A stretch of 64,000 nt of DNA from positions 52,263,755-52,327,754 of the forward strand of contig NC_053048.1 in the NCBI RefSeq assembly GCF_003473485.1. Reading direction: 5' to 3'. How positions within the stretch are numbered: the first letter of the stretch is position 1; every line of letters starts with the position of its first letter. The notes under the pieces were generated by a model. The model had not been told where the DNA came from. It made no database searches and saw only the letters and a program-made list of their open reading frames with translations. Of this stretch, positions 11,907 to 24,033 are shown piece after piece. The DNA comes from Medicago truncatula (taxonomy: Eukaryota > Streptophyta > Magnoliopsida > Fabales > Fabaceae). The position numbers and the translations under genes were made by a program.

Positions 11907-12929
11907 AGCACCATACAATACTTACTTGAGTTGCGAGAAAACCCTCTAAAACCTTCTATTCAAATATTAAATATCACCATTTTTAAGTTCAAAAATATGG
12001 GTGGTGAAGATCCTCTCCATTTGGCAAAATAAATTGAGTTTTGCAAGTTGGAGAGAGATAGACACAAAAAATAGATTGTGGATCCTACCACTAAGTGGAT
12101 CCCATCATCATTAATTATATTTTACTTTTTTTAAGATTTTATGTGTCTTTATCTCTCCAAATTGAAGAAATGGAGAAACACATAAATAGAGAGGAATCCT
12201 AACCCCAAAAATATGAAGGAGGAACTAAAATTAGAGATTTTAAAATAGAGACTAATTTCATGAATGAGTGAAAATTGACAGATCAAAAGTGTAATTAAGC
12301 TTATTTAATATTTGAATTTAGAAGAAAATTAACCATGGAACCGTATTTTTTTTTTTTGTGAGCGATTTGGCAGGCCCGCAACAACTTGAAAGATTAAAGT
12401 TCTAGATAACTCTAACCAAATTGGTCATTATGTCATCCATAACATTCTAACTGGTTGTGATCCGATTTTATAAAAAAAAAAAAAAAAAGAAAAAAAAAAA
12501 GACTTGTTGTGATATGAATAAAATCACCAAACAATTGGTATGAATGTTTCCAATTGGTTACAATCAACAGCAGTCAGCACCATGCATTGCAAGTAGAATT
12601 TTAACATATGGAACACATTACTCGATAAAATCCGACTTGTTGGCACCGCGGACCTATCCCAACTAGGTTGGCACCACTGTCCCAATCCAAAACCACCGGC
12701 CAAAATGAGTGGTAGATAAAGATAATGTAGAGATATAGATGGAGTTGCATCGCCAAATAATTGTATCACAAACTCATAGTGTGGGGCTGGCCAGGTGTGG
12801 TGGTGGCCGATTAAATAAGGAGGGAAACAAAAGAAGTGAAGAGCATGATTCTTTGAGAAAAAAAGAAACTGGTGTGGGGGTGCACCATAAAAATGTGTAA
12901 TTGAGATTAATCCAACATACAAAAACTTT
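11907..12929. other. Spacer, no gene seen
   Basis: AT-rich sequence with a poly-A stretch near 12473-12500. A 141-codon minus-strand frame (12524-12949) has no family features, and its 5' end runs into the neighbouring hAT element. Confidence 0.5.
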
Positions 12930-12937
12930 GATGCACC

Positions 12938-13561
12938 TAGAGCTGTCAAAAATGGACCGGGCCTAAAAAACTAACGAAAAAATGCACTCGGGCTTTTTTG
13001 GCCCAAGCCTATTTGGGCCATACAAAAGTTGGGCCGGACTGACCCACCGGGCTTTGGCCGGCCCATTGGCCCATATTTCATTTTATTTTTGTTAAAAAAC
13101 AACATATTTTTTTTTAAAAAATTATCAACTAATTTAAAATTAATTAACAAAAAAATATTTAAATAAATAAACTTAATAAATATGGATGAATTTAGCTTAC
13201 ACTTTTAAAATTTTAAAGTTTATAAATTATTAATTTGATTTAATTGAAAGAATAATCTAGACTTTAATTATTATTATTCAATGTTAATGTAAAAATTATT
13301 TATATTTTTATGTCCATTCATTCATATTTTAGCAAAAAAATAATGGTTAATAACTAATACATAAGAAAATACATAAAAAAAAAGTGAATAAATTTTAAAA
13401 ATAAAACATAAACGGGCCAGGCCGGGCTGGCCCATGGCCCAACCGGGCCCTAGAATTCACGGTCCAATCATAAACGGGCCGGGCCGGGCTGGCCCATTTC
13501 TATAGTCGGGCCTCTCGGGCCCAAGCCGGGCTGGGCCGGGCCGGCCCATTTGACACCTCTA
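12938..13561. mobile_element. hAT-type MITE, 624 bp, with 8-bp TSD
   Basis: The ends are TAGAGCTGTCAAA and the complement of TAGAGGTGTCAAA. Sub-terminal regions are rich in GGCCC/GGGCC blocks (GGGCCGGGCCGG, GGCCCA), while the core is AT-rich. The 8-bp TSD GATGCACC is perfect (12930-12937 and 13562-13569), as expected for hAT. No transposase is present. Confidence 0.92.
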
Positions 13562-13838
13562 GATGCACCATAGACTACTTCCAAATTTGTTATTACCATT
13601 TATTGTATAAAACTATCCTATCACCCTCTATTGCACTGCATAACATCCCTTCAAAGAATCAGCTTGTATTGAATCAAGGATGAGTTCATTTTACAATCAC
13701 TGATCATCTAACTTTTATTGACTCAAATTATTCATTTTCGCTTACATTTAAATATATTGTAGGAGTATATTAAGTATTAGCCATCGATTGCAATTGGAGT
13801 GTATGCAGTTCCAGGCATGATTCCTGCTCGGGAGGTCA

Positions 13839-16474
13839 TCAAGGAAGAAATGGATTGTGTGAAGGGTAGTCCTCCTTCTGCCTTTTGTAAGCCCTGCGTG
13901 GCAGTAGCAGAAAGGGTATCATTGTTAATGTGCACAGTTCATTAATTTGTAATATATATCCAAAAATAAAGTGAAAGGCAAGCCAAAAAATTGGTAGTTA
14001 AGCACCTTGAAGCATTAAACCCTCCAAGTGCAACTGTTCCTAGAATAAGTAAAAGGAATGGAACTTTAATCATGGCATGATTTTTTCTTCCTCCATTGGC
14101 CCTTGGAACTCCAGTTCTCACAACTCGCCAATATTCAGCTGAATAACAAAAATGCCACATTTAAATAAGAAAATAAAAATAGAGGCATTGCTTTTAGATG
14201 ACAAATAGGAGGATTTAGAATAGGAATTCACCTGAAGTTGAAGCTTCTCCTCTACCACCTGTGTTTCAAATTTTATTCAGTACCTTGAAAGAAATTGCAA
14301 TACAGATATAAATAAAGCAGTAGGATGAGATCAAGGTCCTTCAAAGGGAAGATAAGGGCCTTTTCCTAATCATATAATTCCCCAACGAGTTCACTTTGTT
14401 TTCGGAGTTTCTAACAGATGATTTTTTAAGGGAAAAAAAAAGAGTAAAAGAAACGTGGCATTTTTGTAATTAAAAGTGAACATAAAAAACTAAAGTATTG
14501 AATGTAAACAGAAATTAAACAGACCCGTATCTATGCTCTAGGCAACCTCATCACACTTTGCCACTACCAAAGAAGATGAAACTTGTGAGACAAAAGGAAC
14601 AAAGAATTTCAACTGCCAGTGTACTAGGACAACAACCTAAAGATTTTATTTTTCCTTTCAAATTTGGAGCTGGGTAGGAAGGAAAAATAATGAAATATGA
14701 GGATTAATATGCTTGATCATTTTTACTTAGCCAGTCACTACATAATAATGCACAATTATGAATAACGTTCAAGCATGAAAATGCCTATAGATACTGATCG
14801 TGATCGTTCCCTGGATATCAAAGAAACAAGATAAAACAATAAAAGTGAGCTTTTGGAAAGTTATTTTTCCCTAAAATTTGGTCTTCCAGTCAGAGTACTA
14901 ATTTGGTCTGACCATATACTATCTAAGGATGCTAATGTTATAAGCATAAAATTGTGAATTCAACTCAAATATCAAAGTGATATTTTGTACGATTAGTGAG
15001 CTGAGGAGTTTAATCTCTTTTCATAATTCAATAAACAATACTGAATTTGGGAATGTAATATAATAAGGTTTAGAAAATCATGCATCCCCATTTAGTTTCT
15101 TCTATAATTTCAGTTGTCTGTTCAGGAGTTTGCATACCATGAGTGACATTTGGAATATTATTCTGAGTACAAGGACTCTGGAGAATTACCGGGTAATAGA
15201 CATGTATAAGCTTCGGAAATCTGCAGCAAGACATAAAAGTTCAGTCCCTTCTCACTCTTTCCATTTAACAGAGGGGAATATGACAATAGCCAAATTAAGT
15301 GTCAACCATTCTACATGAAATCAATTCACAGTCTAACTTAACACAATACAAAATCAATGCCACACATTGGCGCTCCCTCCCAGTGCCCAGACATAAAATG
15401 GGGAGGGGAAAAGAGACGGTAACCAAAGGAAAAGTCCCTCCTTTGTTTTAAGGAGGGAAAATGCTTTCTGCATTGTTTTATGAAGAAGAAAAAGAAACAA
15501 ATCTCCCACCTAAAATCATATATTATGAAAATTATTTCTTTGACAAAAATATCTAAAACAGATAAACAACTACTATGGGCCTGTTTGGATAAACAACTTA
15601 TTTGCGGCTTATCACACAAGCGCTTATCATGAAAAGCGCTTACGCATAAGCTTACATAAGCTATTTTTTTATAGAAAAAGATGAAATAAAGTTAAATTGT
15701 TTTTGTATATGCTATAAGCTATTTTTATGATATATATCAGAGAACTTAGGAAAATAAGCCGAAAAAAACTCGTGAACTTTGTCATAAGCTGTTTGCAGTG
15801 TACACTTTACAATGAGCACACTCTGGAGTAAAACACAAAAATATATTAGCCTTGTAACAAATGTTCTACTTCCTTTATTTTAGTGTATGGATCCGGAACT
15901 TACAAGCTCGATCTCTCCCCCTAACAAATTTCCCTCCTCCTAACAAATTAACCATTAAATATTTGCCCATAAAAAACGAATTTCGTATTATAATATAATT
16001 AAGTCCCAAAGAGCACCATCACATTATCACAATTCATATCACTAGTTAAAAAAATGCAACCATCACCCAAATTCATATCATAAGATAATAAAGGAAAAAA
16101 ATAAATTGATTGAAATGCTCTCTCACCAATTTGAACTTGGACTCAGCATGAGGCTTCTCATGAGATGGAAATAAGTCAGGGTGAGATTCCCACACCTTCT
16201 GTTTGTAAGCTGATTTAACCTAAACAAAATTAACATCAACATAAACAAATCAATTTTCAAAATTAGGGAAACTAAGCTTGAAGATCAAAATTGGAAAATA
16301 ATAGTAATGAATTAAAAAGGGTTGGGCTCAAAAATTGAAATTGAGTCGGTGAAGGGGGTGAATTTTGATTGAAAATTAAAAAAAAAAAAAAAAAACCTAA
16401 GAACTAACCTGGGAAGGAGATGGATTCGAATTGGGTGGGAAACCAAGGAGAATTCTGGCTTCATTAGCGTCCAT
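13839..16474 (-). CDS. Small J-domain (DnaJ-like) membrane protein
   Basis: Six exons on the minus strand (16474-16409, 16219-16127, 15220-15190, 14258-14232, 14138-14006, 13893-13839) join in phase to 134 residues. Residues 1-62 form a compact J domain: MDANEARILLGFP is helix I, VKSAYKQKVWESHPD helix II and loop with the HPD motif at 35-37, and ESKFKLISEAYTCL helix III. HPD is the motif that stimulates Hsp70 ATPase, so it should be functional. Residues about 98-115 (VPFLLLILGTVALGGF) form one membrane segment, and the end SHNPFLP matches plant homologs I recall (AtDjC72-like). Exon 4 has only 27 nt. The protein probably recruits Hsp70 to a membrane surface; the compartment is not evident. 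All splice borders are GT-AG. Confidence 0.9.
15576..15800. mobile_element. hAT-like MITE remnant
   Basis: It starts GGGCCTGTTTGGATAAACAA and contains GCGCTTATCATGAAAAGCGCTT and repeated CATAAGCT motifs, typical of a common plant hAT MITE that I recall. The far end is cut off after TAAGCTGTTTGCAG. It lies in intron 2 of the J-domain gene. Confidence 0.6.
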
Positions 16475-16663
16475 TTGTGTCAGCGATACACACACGACAC
16501 GACGGTGTCAATGATTGTAACACTGACAACATTTAACACCTTAGTTGCAAGAAACAATGGGAAAAAGAGAAACTTGTTCTTCTCGTTATGTTCCTACCAC
16601 CAATACAAAGCTCACGTAAGGTGGGTTTTGACTTTTGACCACATAAGCATCAAAAAAAAAAAA

Positions 16664-17014
16664 AAGGTGTGTTTGTTTCAAGTTATAATTGTTGATTCTC
16701 GGGAATAAAATGATTGGAATGTATATGCCTATGTTTGTTATAAGTTTACTAAATTTTATTTCCGGGTATAAAATGTTCCTGGGAATAGAAAAAATTTCCC
16801 AAGGAAAAGGGTGGGAATAAAGTTCCCATGGAGATGAGAATAAATTCATAAATAGTTTACCTATTATAATCCCTATTTTTATGGTTCCTAGGAATATTAT
16901 AAAGCTAACCAAACATATTTTTCCTAAATTCCTTGGAATAAAATTCCCATCTTTATATTCCAAGGAATGTTATTCCTAGGAATAAATTTGATAAACTTGA
17001 AACAAACACACCCT
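16664..17014. mobile_element. hAT-like MITE, about 350 bp
   Basis: The left end GGTGTGTTTGTTTCAAG matches the reverse complement of the right end (CTTGAAACAAACACACCC). The interior repeats GGGAATA/ATTCCC blocks in both orientations. It lies just upstream of the J-domain gene (about 190 bp from its ATG). No clean TSD was seen. Confidence 0.7.
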
Positions 17015-18284
17015 TAATTCGGGTGGTAAAGAACAATGCATGCAGGATCTCAACAAAAAAACAAAACAAACATAAGTGAATTATATCTTGTGAATGGTGT
17101 TGGAACAATGACCTACGTTTTAAAGATATATATATATATATATTTTTTTTTGAACAAATCAAAAATGGGATATATTACCAACACCAAAAGTTGCCTATCT
17201 CATACAAGGTGTGTTAAAGTAGAACACACGAAGTTAATACAAGGTCACCAATATATTTTATTTTCTTTTTGGTGTAATATTTGGAATTTGATCCCCTATT
17301 TTATATATAATATATTTTGCTATTCAAAAAAATAAATATAATATCTAAACAGTGGGATGGAATCTTTGTTCCATTTCGGTCCATACCACTCCGCTCTATT
17401 ATGTTCCATTTCATTCCGCTTCGTTATGTTCCATCAATCCAAAGTGAGCCTTAATGTTTTCCCTTATTCAAGTTGTTTAAAGTTGTTTCTTAACATAAGA
17501 ATATCATCTAAAGACCATCAACTCTTAGCCTCTCAATTCTCTAAAAATTTCCTCATCTGATTTCACGAAATTACTCAACAAAATGATGATAGGATGCTTA
17601 AAGAGGGTTCAGAAAATCAGCACAATTGTGCCACGATTGTATACAATCACCTCACGATGGCAAAAGTACATGAAGTCGTTGTCATGTGGATAAGAAATTG
17701 CTTTACGATGGTGAGTTAATCGCTGCATGATTTGAAAGTCACAGACATCTATATCTATATTTTTAATCAAACTTTAATTAAAAAAACATCGATGATAGTT
17801 TACAAGCATTAACGCAGCGAAAAAAAACAGAAAGACAAGCACGTGGGTGCTCGTCTTTTCTATTAGTAATAATAATAACCATCTATTATATACTATATAC
17901 AAAGGGGAAAGGAATTTTGTGCTGGCTTTTTATCATCCAAATTATATCTTTAAACAAATTTTTTATAATAATGTTTATTGTTGGTGTTATTAAAAAAGAT
18001 AAAAAAGTTATATTATATTTTTATTTGTATGTGTCATTGAAATGGATAGAGAAAAAAAAAATGAAGTTAACAGAGCTTTCTTAAGCGGAGCAAATAAAAA
18101 ATATATTTGTCTGCAAACAAAAAAAGAAAATAGATTTTGTGGAGCAGTTATACAAAGGAATGTGTGCTTATTAGATACTCCTGATTCTCTCTTGAATGAA
18201 ATTTATTTTTAGTCCCTACGGTATTGTCTTATTTTGTTGTAGTTTTTTTTGATCAAGTTATTTTGTTGTAGTATTTATATTCAT
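17015..18284. other. Gene-free spacer
   Basis: AT-rich sequence with a short (TA)n run at about 17128-17152. It also has a degenerate GTTCCATT/CATTCCGCT repeat at 17355-17440 that looks like a piece of a MITE. No supported gene. Confidence 0.5.
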
Positions 18285-18603
18285 GGGACATTATCAATTG
18301 ACACTTTTGTTGAATTGAAAGATATTATAACATAGATAATTTTCTATAAATTTAACATTAATAAAAAATAATTTGATATGTCAATAAGATACATCAAAAT
18401 TAATTTGTTTTTTCAAAAAGTTTATAGACGCTAATTTTGATGTATTTCATTTTAACATATTAAATAATTTTTTATTAATATTAAATTTTATAATTAAACT
18501 TTAGAGACATAGTCAATATTATAATATATCTTTTAATCCAACGACCAAACTTGTAATAAGGTAATTTGCTAAAGAACACTATGATGTCAATTGATCACGT
18601 CCC
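18285..18603. repeat. Palindromic inverted-repeat element
   Basis: GGGACATTATCAATTGACA at the left is mirrored by TGTCAATTGATCACGTCCC at the right. The arms pair imperfectly through TTTTTTATTAAT and TTTTGATGTAT to a centre near 18415. This is a foldback MITE-like structure without coding capacity. TSDs were not identified. Confidence 0.7.
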
Positions 18604-19490
18604 TATATTCATATCCATGTACAATCGATCAAGCTTTAAATCTCTTGTGGCACTTCTTATCTTGAGATCACGATTATATAAATAAAATAGTCTTTACAAA
18701 AAACAATTATCATAGTATGTATTTACTAAGTATAAAAATTAAGAATATTTTTTTAAAAAAATATAAAATTAAGGAAGATATAATTAAGGGGTATGATTTT
18801 CGGCCAATTATCAAATTTTGTTTTTTCCTTCACATAAAAAAATAGTATTTTTATGTCCTATAAAATTAGCCTATAAACAATTTTAGTCCACATTATTAAG
18901 TCAATATAAAATTAGTATTTTCAAATGCAACCCAAAAACCTGAAAAACAATCCAATCGATTGACTTCGTTAGTTCTCTAATTTATGGGATCAATGTCAAA
19001 ATATCACATATTTATGGGGATTTAAAACATATTTAACTTAAAATTGATTTTTAGGTTTGAATTTTTGTCACTTTTTTATATTGACCTTTTTTGCTTTTAA
19101 AAAGTTCATATTTAATTCATTTTATGTTAAAAAGTTTTAAATTTTTGTGGGAAAACCTTTTATAATGTTTTAAATATGTCCGTCCAAAAATCAATCAAAA
19201 ATTTAATGTAATTGAAGATATTAGACTTGTTTTGTTTCAGCAAAATAAACATGTACTGTTTGTTTGGTAGCGAAGAAGTTGAAGTGAGAGAGATACGGAA
19301 GAGAGAGATAGCAAAGAGAGATCTCATTTCTCTAGTTTGGAGCACGAGAGAAGTGCTGAAGAGAGACCAAAACCTGTAGGCCCCACTCACTTTTTGAATC
19401 ACCTCAAACCTGCCAAGAAATGGAGATATCCAATTCATTTCCATAATTACCCACCTTTCTCTTGTAGAGTTCAGATATGTTACATTAAAA
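18604..19490. other. Gene-free spacer
   Basis: AT-rich, without a supported gene. A GA-rich block at 19262-19370 and a TC-rich block at 19795-19905 are roughly inverted to each other. They may be the ends of another MITE (about 19255-19920) into which the SINE at 19517 inserted. Confidence 0.4.
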
Positions 19491-19516
19491 AAAAATAAAA
19501 ATATGGTAGATGTTTT

Positions 19517-19644
19517 TTTTAGTCAGGTAGTCTAGTGATTAAAATTCTTTTTTAAGGAGAATAAGTGGGGTGTCTATGGTTCGAACTCCGACTCCTGCAT
19601 ATAATAATATATGTCTCTGCCAACTGAGCTATGCTCACGGGGAC
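19517..19644 (-). mobile_element. tRNA-derived SINE
   Basis: Read on the minus strand it has a tRNA-like head (TAGCTCAGTTGG-like box A near 19625, box B GGAGTTCGAACC near 19580) and ends in an A-rich tail (the T run at 19513-19520). Flanks ATATGGTAGATG and ATATGACAGATG are an imperfect TSD. It belongs to the same family as the copies at 23932 and 36372. Confidence 0.7.
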
Positions 19645-20295
19645 AATATGACAGATGCTTTAAATCAAAACAAAATAAATAATTCAAATAATATATTTAC
19701 TTTACATACCACTACTAATTTCATTTGTAAAAAAATAATAGTAATTATTTGAATTAATATTAACAAATTTCCCATAGCTAATCAACATTTCTTTCTCTCC
19801 TCTTTCTCTTATAACAAACAATACTCCAAATATACTCTATTTATCACATCTTCTCTCTTCTCATATTCTCTCTCACATATTTCTCTGATCTCTACAATTT
19901 CTCTTTACAAGCAAACATAGCCGTAGGGACTAAAAAATGCAATTTTTTTGGAAACAAAAACTAAACTTCATAATGTTATAGAGACTTTCATAAAAAAAAA
20001 AAAATGTTATAGAGACTAAAAATATAGTTAACAATATAATTAATAATTAATAAGTTTTAAACTTAAAATTAAATCTACTCTACATAACATTTATTTTTTG
20101 AGTATACATAACTTTTTTTTTTAAAAAGTCTATAAGACACCTTTATAAAAGGTGTCTTCGACACCTTCATAAAAGATGTCTTTTAACAAAATCCTATATA
20201 TATATTTGAGTATATATGTTTGAGAAAAACTATATAGTAACCAAATAGTTTGTGTCTAAATTGGCCAGGAGTCCCCTAAAAAAAGTAGCTAGGAG

Positions 20296-21170
20296 CATAG
20301 TTTTAAAATCCGGCTCGGACCGGCCGGTTCAACCGGTTGAACCGGGAACCGGACACCTGACCGGTTCGAGCCAAGTATTGGATCGGGTATGCTATTAAAC
20401 CGGTGTGAACCGGAAAGAACCGGTTAAACTCGGTAAAAACCGATGACCCGGCGGTTTTTGAAAATCGGCCGGGTCAGTGAACCGCACTTCTGATATTTTA
20501 ATAAAAAATCTTAAAATTGGCATGGGCAGGAGTTGAACACACGACCAGCAACAACCAAGGCAGAAACCTTAACCATTACACCACATGCTTTTTTGTGATA
20601 ATTATTACTTTTTATTTATTATATTTTTAATGTTCCCTATACAAAAGCAACACCCTGGCCATTACTCCCATGATTCAAGTAGATGTTAATTTAACTCATA
20701 AAAAAACTTAATTTAACTCTATTTTAAATTATAATAAATCGCTAACGTTCCTAGTTTATCATATTTATAAGTAAAATACATACTTTTTTAATATTGTTGT
20801 TTATCTCTTTATTAAAAAAAATAAATTGTTGTTTCTCTCTAAATATATATTTTTAATATTCATTTAAATATGGTATGTATTTGTGTATGTATGAAATGTA
20901 TATAAAGTGATTAATTTTGATGATTTTAACAATTGGTAGGTTTTATGATTTTTTTATTTTTATTTTTGAGATTGAGTGATTAGTTTAATCTAATCCATCT
21001 CAGTTTAATACAAGTACACATTTTTTATATAGACCGAGTTATACATCCGAGTTATCCGGTTTAATCCGATTCAGTTATGCGGTTCGACCAATGACTCACT
21101 GGTTCGACCATTGACCCAGTGACCCAGTACCTCCGCCGAGTCGATGACCGAGCCGAGTTTTAAAACTATG
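20296..21170. mobile_element. hAT-type non-autonomous element, 875 bp, with 8-bp TSD
   Basis: The ends CATAGTTTTAAAATCCGGC and the complement of GCCGAGTTTTAAAACTATG are inverted repeats. Perfect TSDs GCTAGGAG stand at 20288-20295 and 21171-21178. Near the ends are many ACCGG/CCGGT blocks. The inside holds a tRNA-like phrase (GAGTTGAACACACGACC, AACCATTACACCACATGC) but no transposase. Confidence 0.92.
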
Positions 21171-21178
21171 GCTAGGAG

Positions 21179-21592
21179 TATCACTTGACTTATCAGTGAC
21201 GTAATCCTATATATTTCAAGCATCTTTTTTCTTAAATGATCAATTTTATTCATTTGCATTTAATAGCTTCTATTAACAATATGGATTAAGCAAAAAAACG
21301 TTTTTGTGTATGAAGCTTGCAGTAACGCTTCTGAATAATATATTTGAATGATCAAATGAAAATTGAAGCTTATACTTTCATTCGAGCAAATTTTCGTTTG
21401 TATTTCTGGTGGATCTCCTGTACAAAAACAGGAAAGATTATTACAAAGAATAACAATTTGTCTCCGAGCCATGCATCACATTCACACTCTCTATAGCAGG
21501 AGAACCTTTTAATTTATTATGAGCCCAAACGATGGATTCTATAAGTTCTTGCCAATAACCACGCCCGATGAATAGAAACATTAGTTTAATTT
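21179..21592. other. PME gene A 3' flank (repeated in the array)
   Basis: This segment (CTTATCAGTGACGTAATCC to TTTGTCTCCGAGCCATGCAT) recurs 3' of gene B (24735-25154), as an orphan at 30231-30712 and, diverged, 3' of C, D and E. It is the shared 3' part of the PME duplication unit and probably includes the 3' UTR. Confidence 0.8.
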
Positions 21593-23578
21593 TCAAGCTT
21601 TGAAGCCAAGGTAGTGAGGAACATGAAGATCGTGCAACCATTCAACTGCAGACTTGGGTGCAGTCTTCGGTCCAGCATCGAGCCATATACTGGCGGTGTA
21701 TTTGGTAGCCTCGCTCCTGCTAATGACACCCTTATAACCCTTCCACTTGACCCTCCTCGCAACATTGGCACCAGGTCCAGTGTTGGCATACTCTGCAAAG
21801 TAACACGTGTTTTCATGATGTTTTTCTGGCTTGTTTTGTTCTTCTGGCCAAGTGGTCCATCCATCTTGATGAATAAAATCACCAATTGTGGATTCCATGA
21901 TGACTGCCTTTGATTCATTTTGCCATGGTCTGCCCAAGTAAGACCTAACTGTGAATTTTTCAGGGACCAATGCTGCTTCTGGGATGATATTGCAGTCCTG
22001 GATAACAATACCAGTATTCATATTCACCAGCGGTGATCCGTCTGCGACAATTACGTTGTATTCATTATGATCATAATTGCCTTTTCTCACGATGATGGTA
22101 GAGCTTTGGATCAAGGTGGCAGATGTTCCAAAGATGAAGTCAATGGTACCGGAGATAACACAGTTGCGGTAGAATTGCCTGTTGGTTTGAACGTACAAAG
22201 TGTCTTGGTAACCTACGATATGGCAACCCACCAAAGCAGACATATCTCCTATGTTTCTAAATGCCACAGCTTGCATACCGGCAGGACCGGCTGTGTTCTC
22301 AAATGTCATTGCCTTTCCAATGAACCCCATTGCGGTGTTGGCTGCATGCATGGATGATCAATTAATTAGTAACTTCTATAACACCGGCTATATATATGTA
22401 TGTGTCTATATATATATCTTTTCAATGTGAGTTAATGTTTTTTTCAAAAATGAATTTTGAGAGTGATGCTACTATTTCACATCTACTCTCTCTTCATTCA
22501 TAAGGTACACAATTAATTAAATAAAATAAAAGCTTTGATCGATATAACTGAATTACGTACAAAAGGTGGCAGTGTTCTGTGTGTTGGTACCGGCCATTTG
22601 GTTCTTTCTACCAGTGACAATGGTCTTTGCAGGGCCATCACCATACATAAGAATGTTAACAGCCTCCTTGGGGACAGTGATGTATTCGTCATAGACACCG
22701 GCCTTAACGTAGATAACATATCTGTCTTTGTTTCCCTTAGGGTAAGAGGCAAGAGCAGCCTGGATGGTTTTAAATTGGCCGCTACCATCATTGGCAACAA
22801 CAGCATTAGGCCTAATATTTGCTCTCCATCCTTTTCGTTGCATTTTAGCCAAAAGCTTGCGACCAGAAGAAGAGATCCATGAAGGGTATCCTTGATCGTC
22901 AACAGTCACCTCAGAATTAAGAAGACGACGGGAAGGAGGTTTGATATCAAAGTTCAAGTTGAATTGCTGGAGGATGTCAGACAAACCAGTCACAATGTCA
23001 AGGGCAACGGCTGTGACCTTTTGTACGCTGTACAAACTCTGAACATGGAATTGCTCCTTGATCTTCTTCTCACCATCATTTGCATCGTCAAATCCTTCCA
23101 TACAACCTTGTTTGTAAGAGATAACTGCACTCAACCAATTCCTCATATCAGCAGTTTGGTCATGAACAGCTTCAATGTTGTTGTCACGAACACAGTTGTT
23201 GGAGAGGTCAAGACTGTCCAAAGCGAATTGCATCAAGTCTTTGCAGTCATCAAGAGCCATCTTGGCACCATTTTTCTTTCCATACTCAGTGGTGAGCCTT
23301 TCACTCATGTTAAAGGCCTTAATGACATTGTCAGTGGCTGCCTTCACGGCTGCTGCTATGTATGCCTTAGGGTCAGCGGCATCGGCGCCACGCACAGAGC
23401 TAAGAGTGTCATGACAGAGTTTCTGGTCTTGTGCGTTTTGGCACATAATTCTAAGATTTCTTTGTTGAGTTTGAACCTTAGGGTCTTCACCATTTTTGCG
23501 AATGTCGACAACAACACCGATGATAACACCTACAACGAGAATAAGAGAAACAACGGAGATAATTACCTTTCCCTTCAT
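21593..23578 (-). CDS. Pectin methylesterase A (PMEI-PME type)
   Basis: Exons 23578-22561 and 22341-21593 join in phase (donor GTACGT) to 588 residues. It removes methyl esters from homogalacturonan in the cell wall. A signal anchor (residues 5-25) is followed by an inhibitor-like pro-region (46-205, Cys 46, 55, 112, 129, 159). Cleavage motifs RRLL (217-220) and RKLL (240-243) come next, then the catalytic domain from about 254. Key residues are present: GVYDEY, Q363 in QAVAFR, Q385/D386 in QDTLYV, D407 in IDFIFG, and R477/W479 in LGRPW. It is 12 residues longer than B-E because of small insertions near 426-432, the [10 protein letters not shown] stretch and the C-terminal TAPKSA stretch. The clade resembles pollen PMEs, which is inference. 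A TATAAAAACC box lies at 23640-23647, about 65 bp before the ATG. Confidence 0.95.
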
Positions 23579-23639
23579 TTTTTTTACGCTTATAGGAGAT
23601 TATTGGAGATCCTTGCAGAGTTATGGGATGATGGTATGG

Positions 23640-23647
23640 TTTTTATA
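23640..23647 (-). promoter_or_regulatory. TATA box of PME A
   Basis: TATAAAAACC on the minus strand, 62-69 bp upstream of the ATG. The same box stands before B (27171-27178), C (35469-35476), D (46846-46853) and E (55804-55811), so the core promoter came with each duplication. Confidence 0.6.
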
Positions 23648-23931
23648 GGTTATCAAAAAAAGTTTCAACCAACCAAAGTAAATTCTATATTTGGCAATTT
23701 TTTAGATGATAGGTACGTAATAGTCGTAAACTTCTCGGTTGAAACACTATCTACCACTATTACAGTTAACATTGTGATGAGTAGAAACAATTCTCATTAT
23801 TGAAATCAATGTGCTAAGTGAATTACAAAGTGGTATTTCATCAAATATATACTCAGCGAAGTCCCTAAAACAGGATAAACTAATTCTGTTATATACAATT
23901 ATTATTTGACCGTTACTAACTAACTTCTATT

Positions 23932-24016
23932 TTATTTTTGTGGTGTCCGAGGTTGAACCTCGAACCTTACATATATCATACATTGTCCTTATCAGCTGAG
24001 TTAAACTCACGGGGAC
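23932..24016 (-). mobile_element. Short tRNA-derived SINE copy
   Basis: A truncated copy of the SINE family also at 19517 and 36372, with GGGGACA...AACTCAGCTGATAAGGACA read on the minus strand and a box-B-like GGTTCGAGGTTC. A perfect TSD ACTAACTAACTTCTATT flanks it (23915-23931 and 24017-24033). Confidence 0.75.
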
Positions 24017-24033
24017 ACTAACTAACTTCTATT

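Noticed and set aside
12524-12949. 141-codon minus-strand frame
   Set aside because: No domain, no introns that improve it, His/Pro/Leu-rich chance composition, and its start lies in a transposon.
15130-15318. Plus-strand frame of 62 codons near 15130
   Set aside because: It is antisense to exon 3 and intron 3 of the J-domain gene.
22892-23803. 303-codon open frame antisense to PME A exon 1, with similar ones over B-E
   Set aside because: It mirrors the codon usage of the real exon, encodes no known domain, and runs across the PME start and promoter. The sense frame has full domain and splice support.
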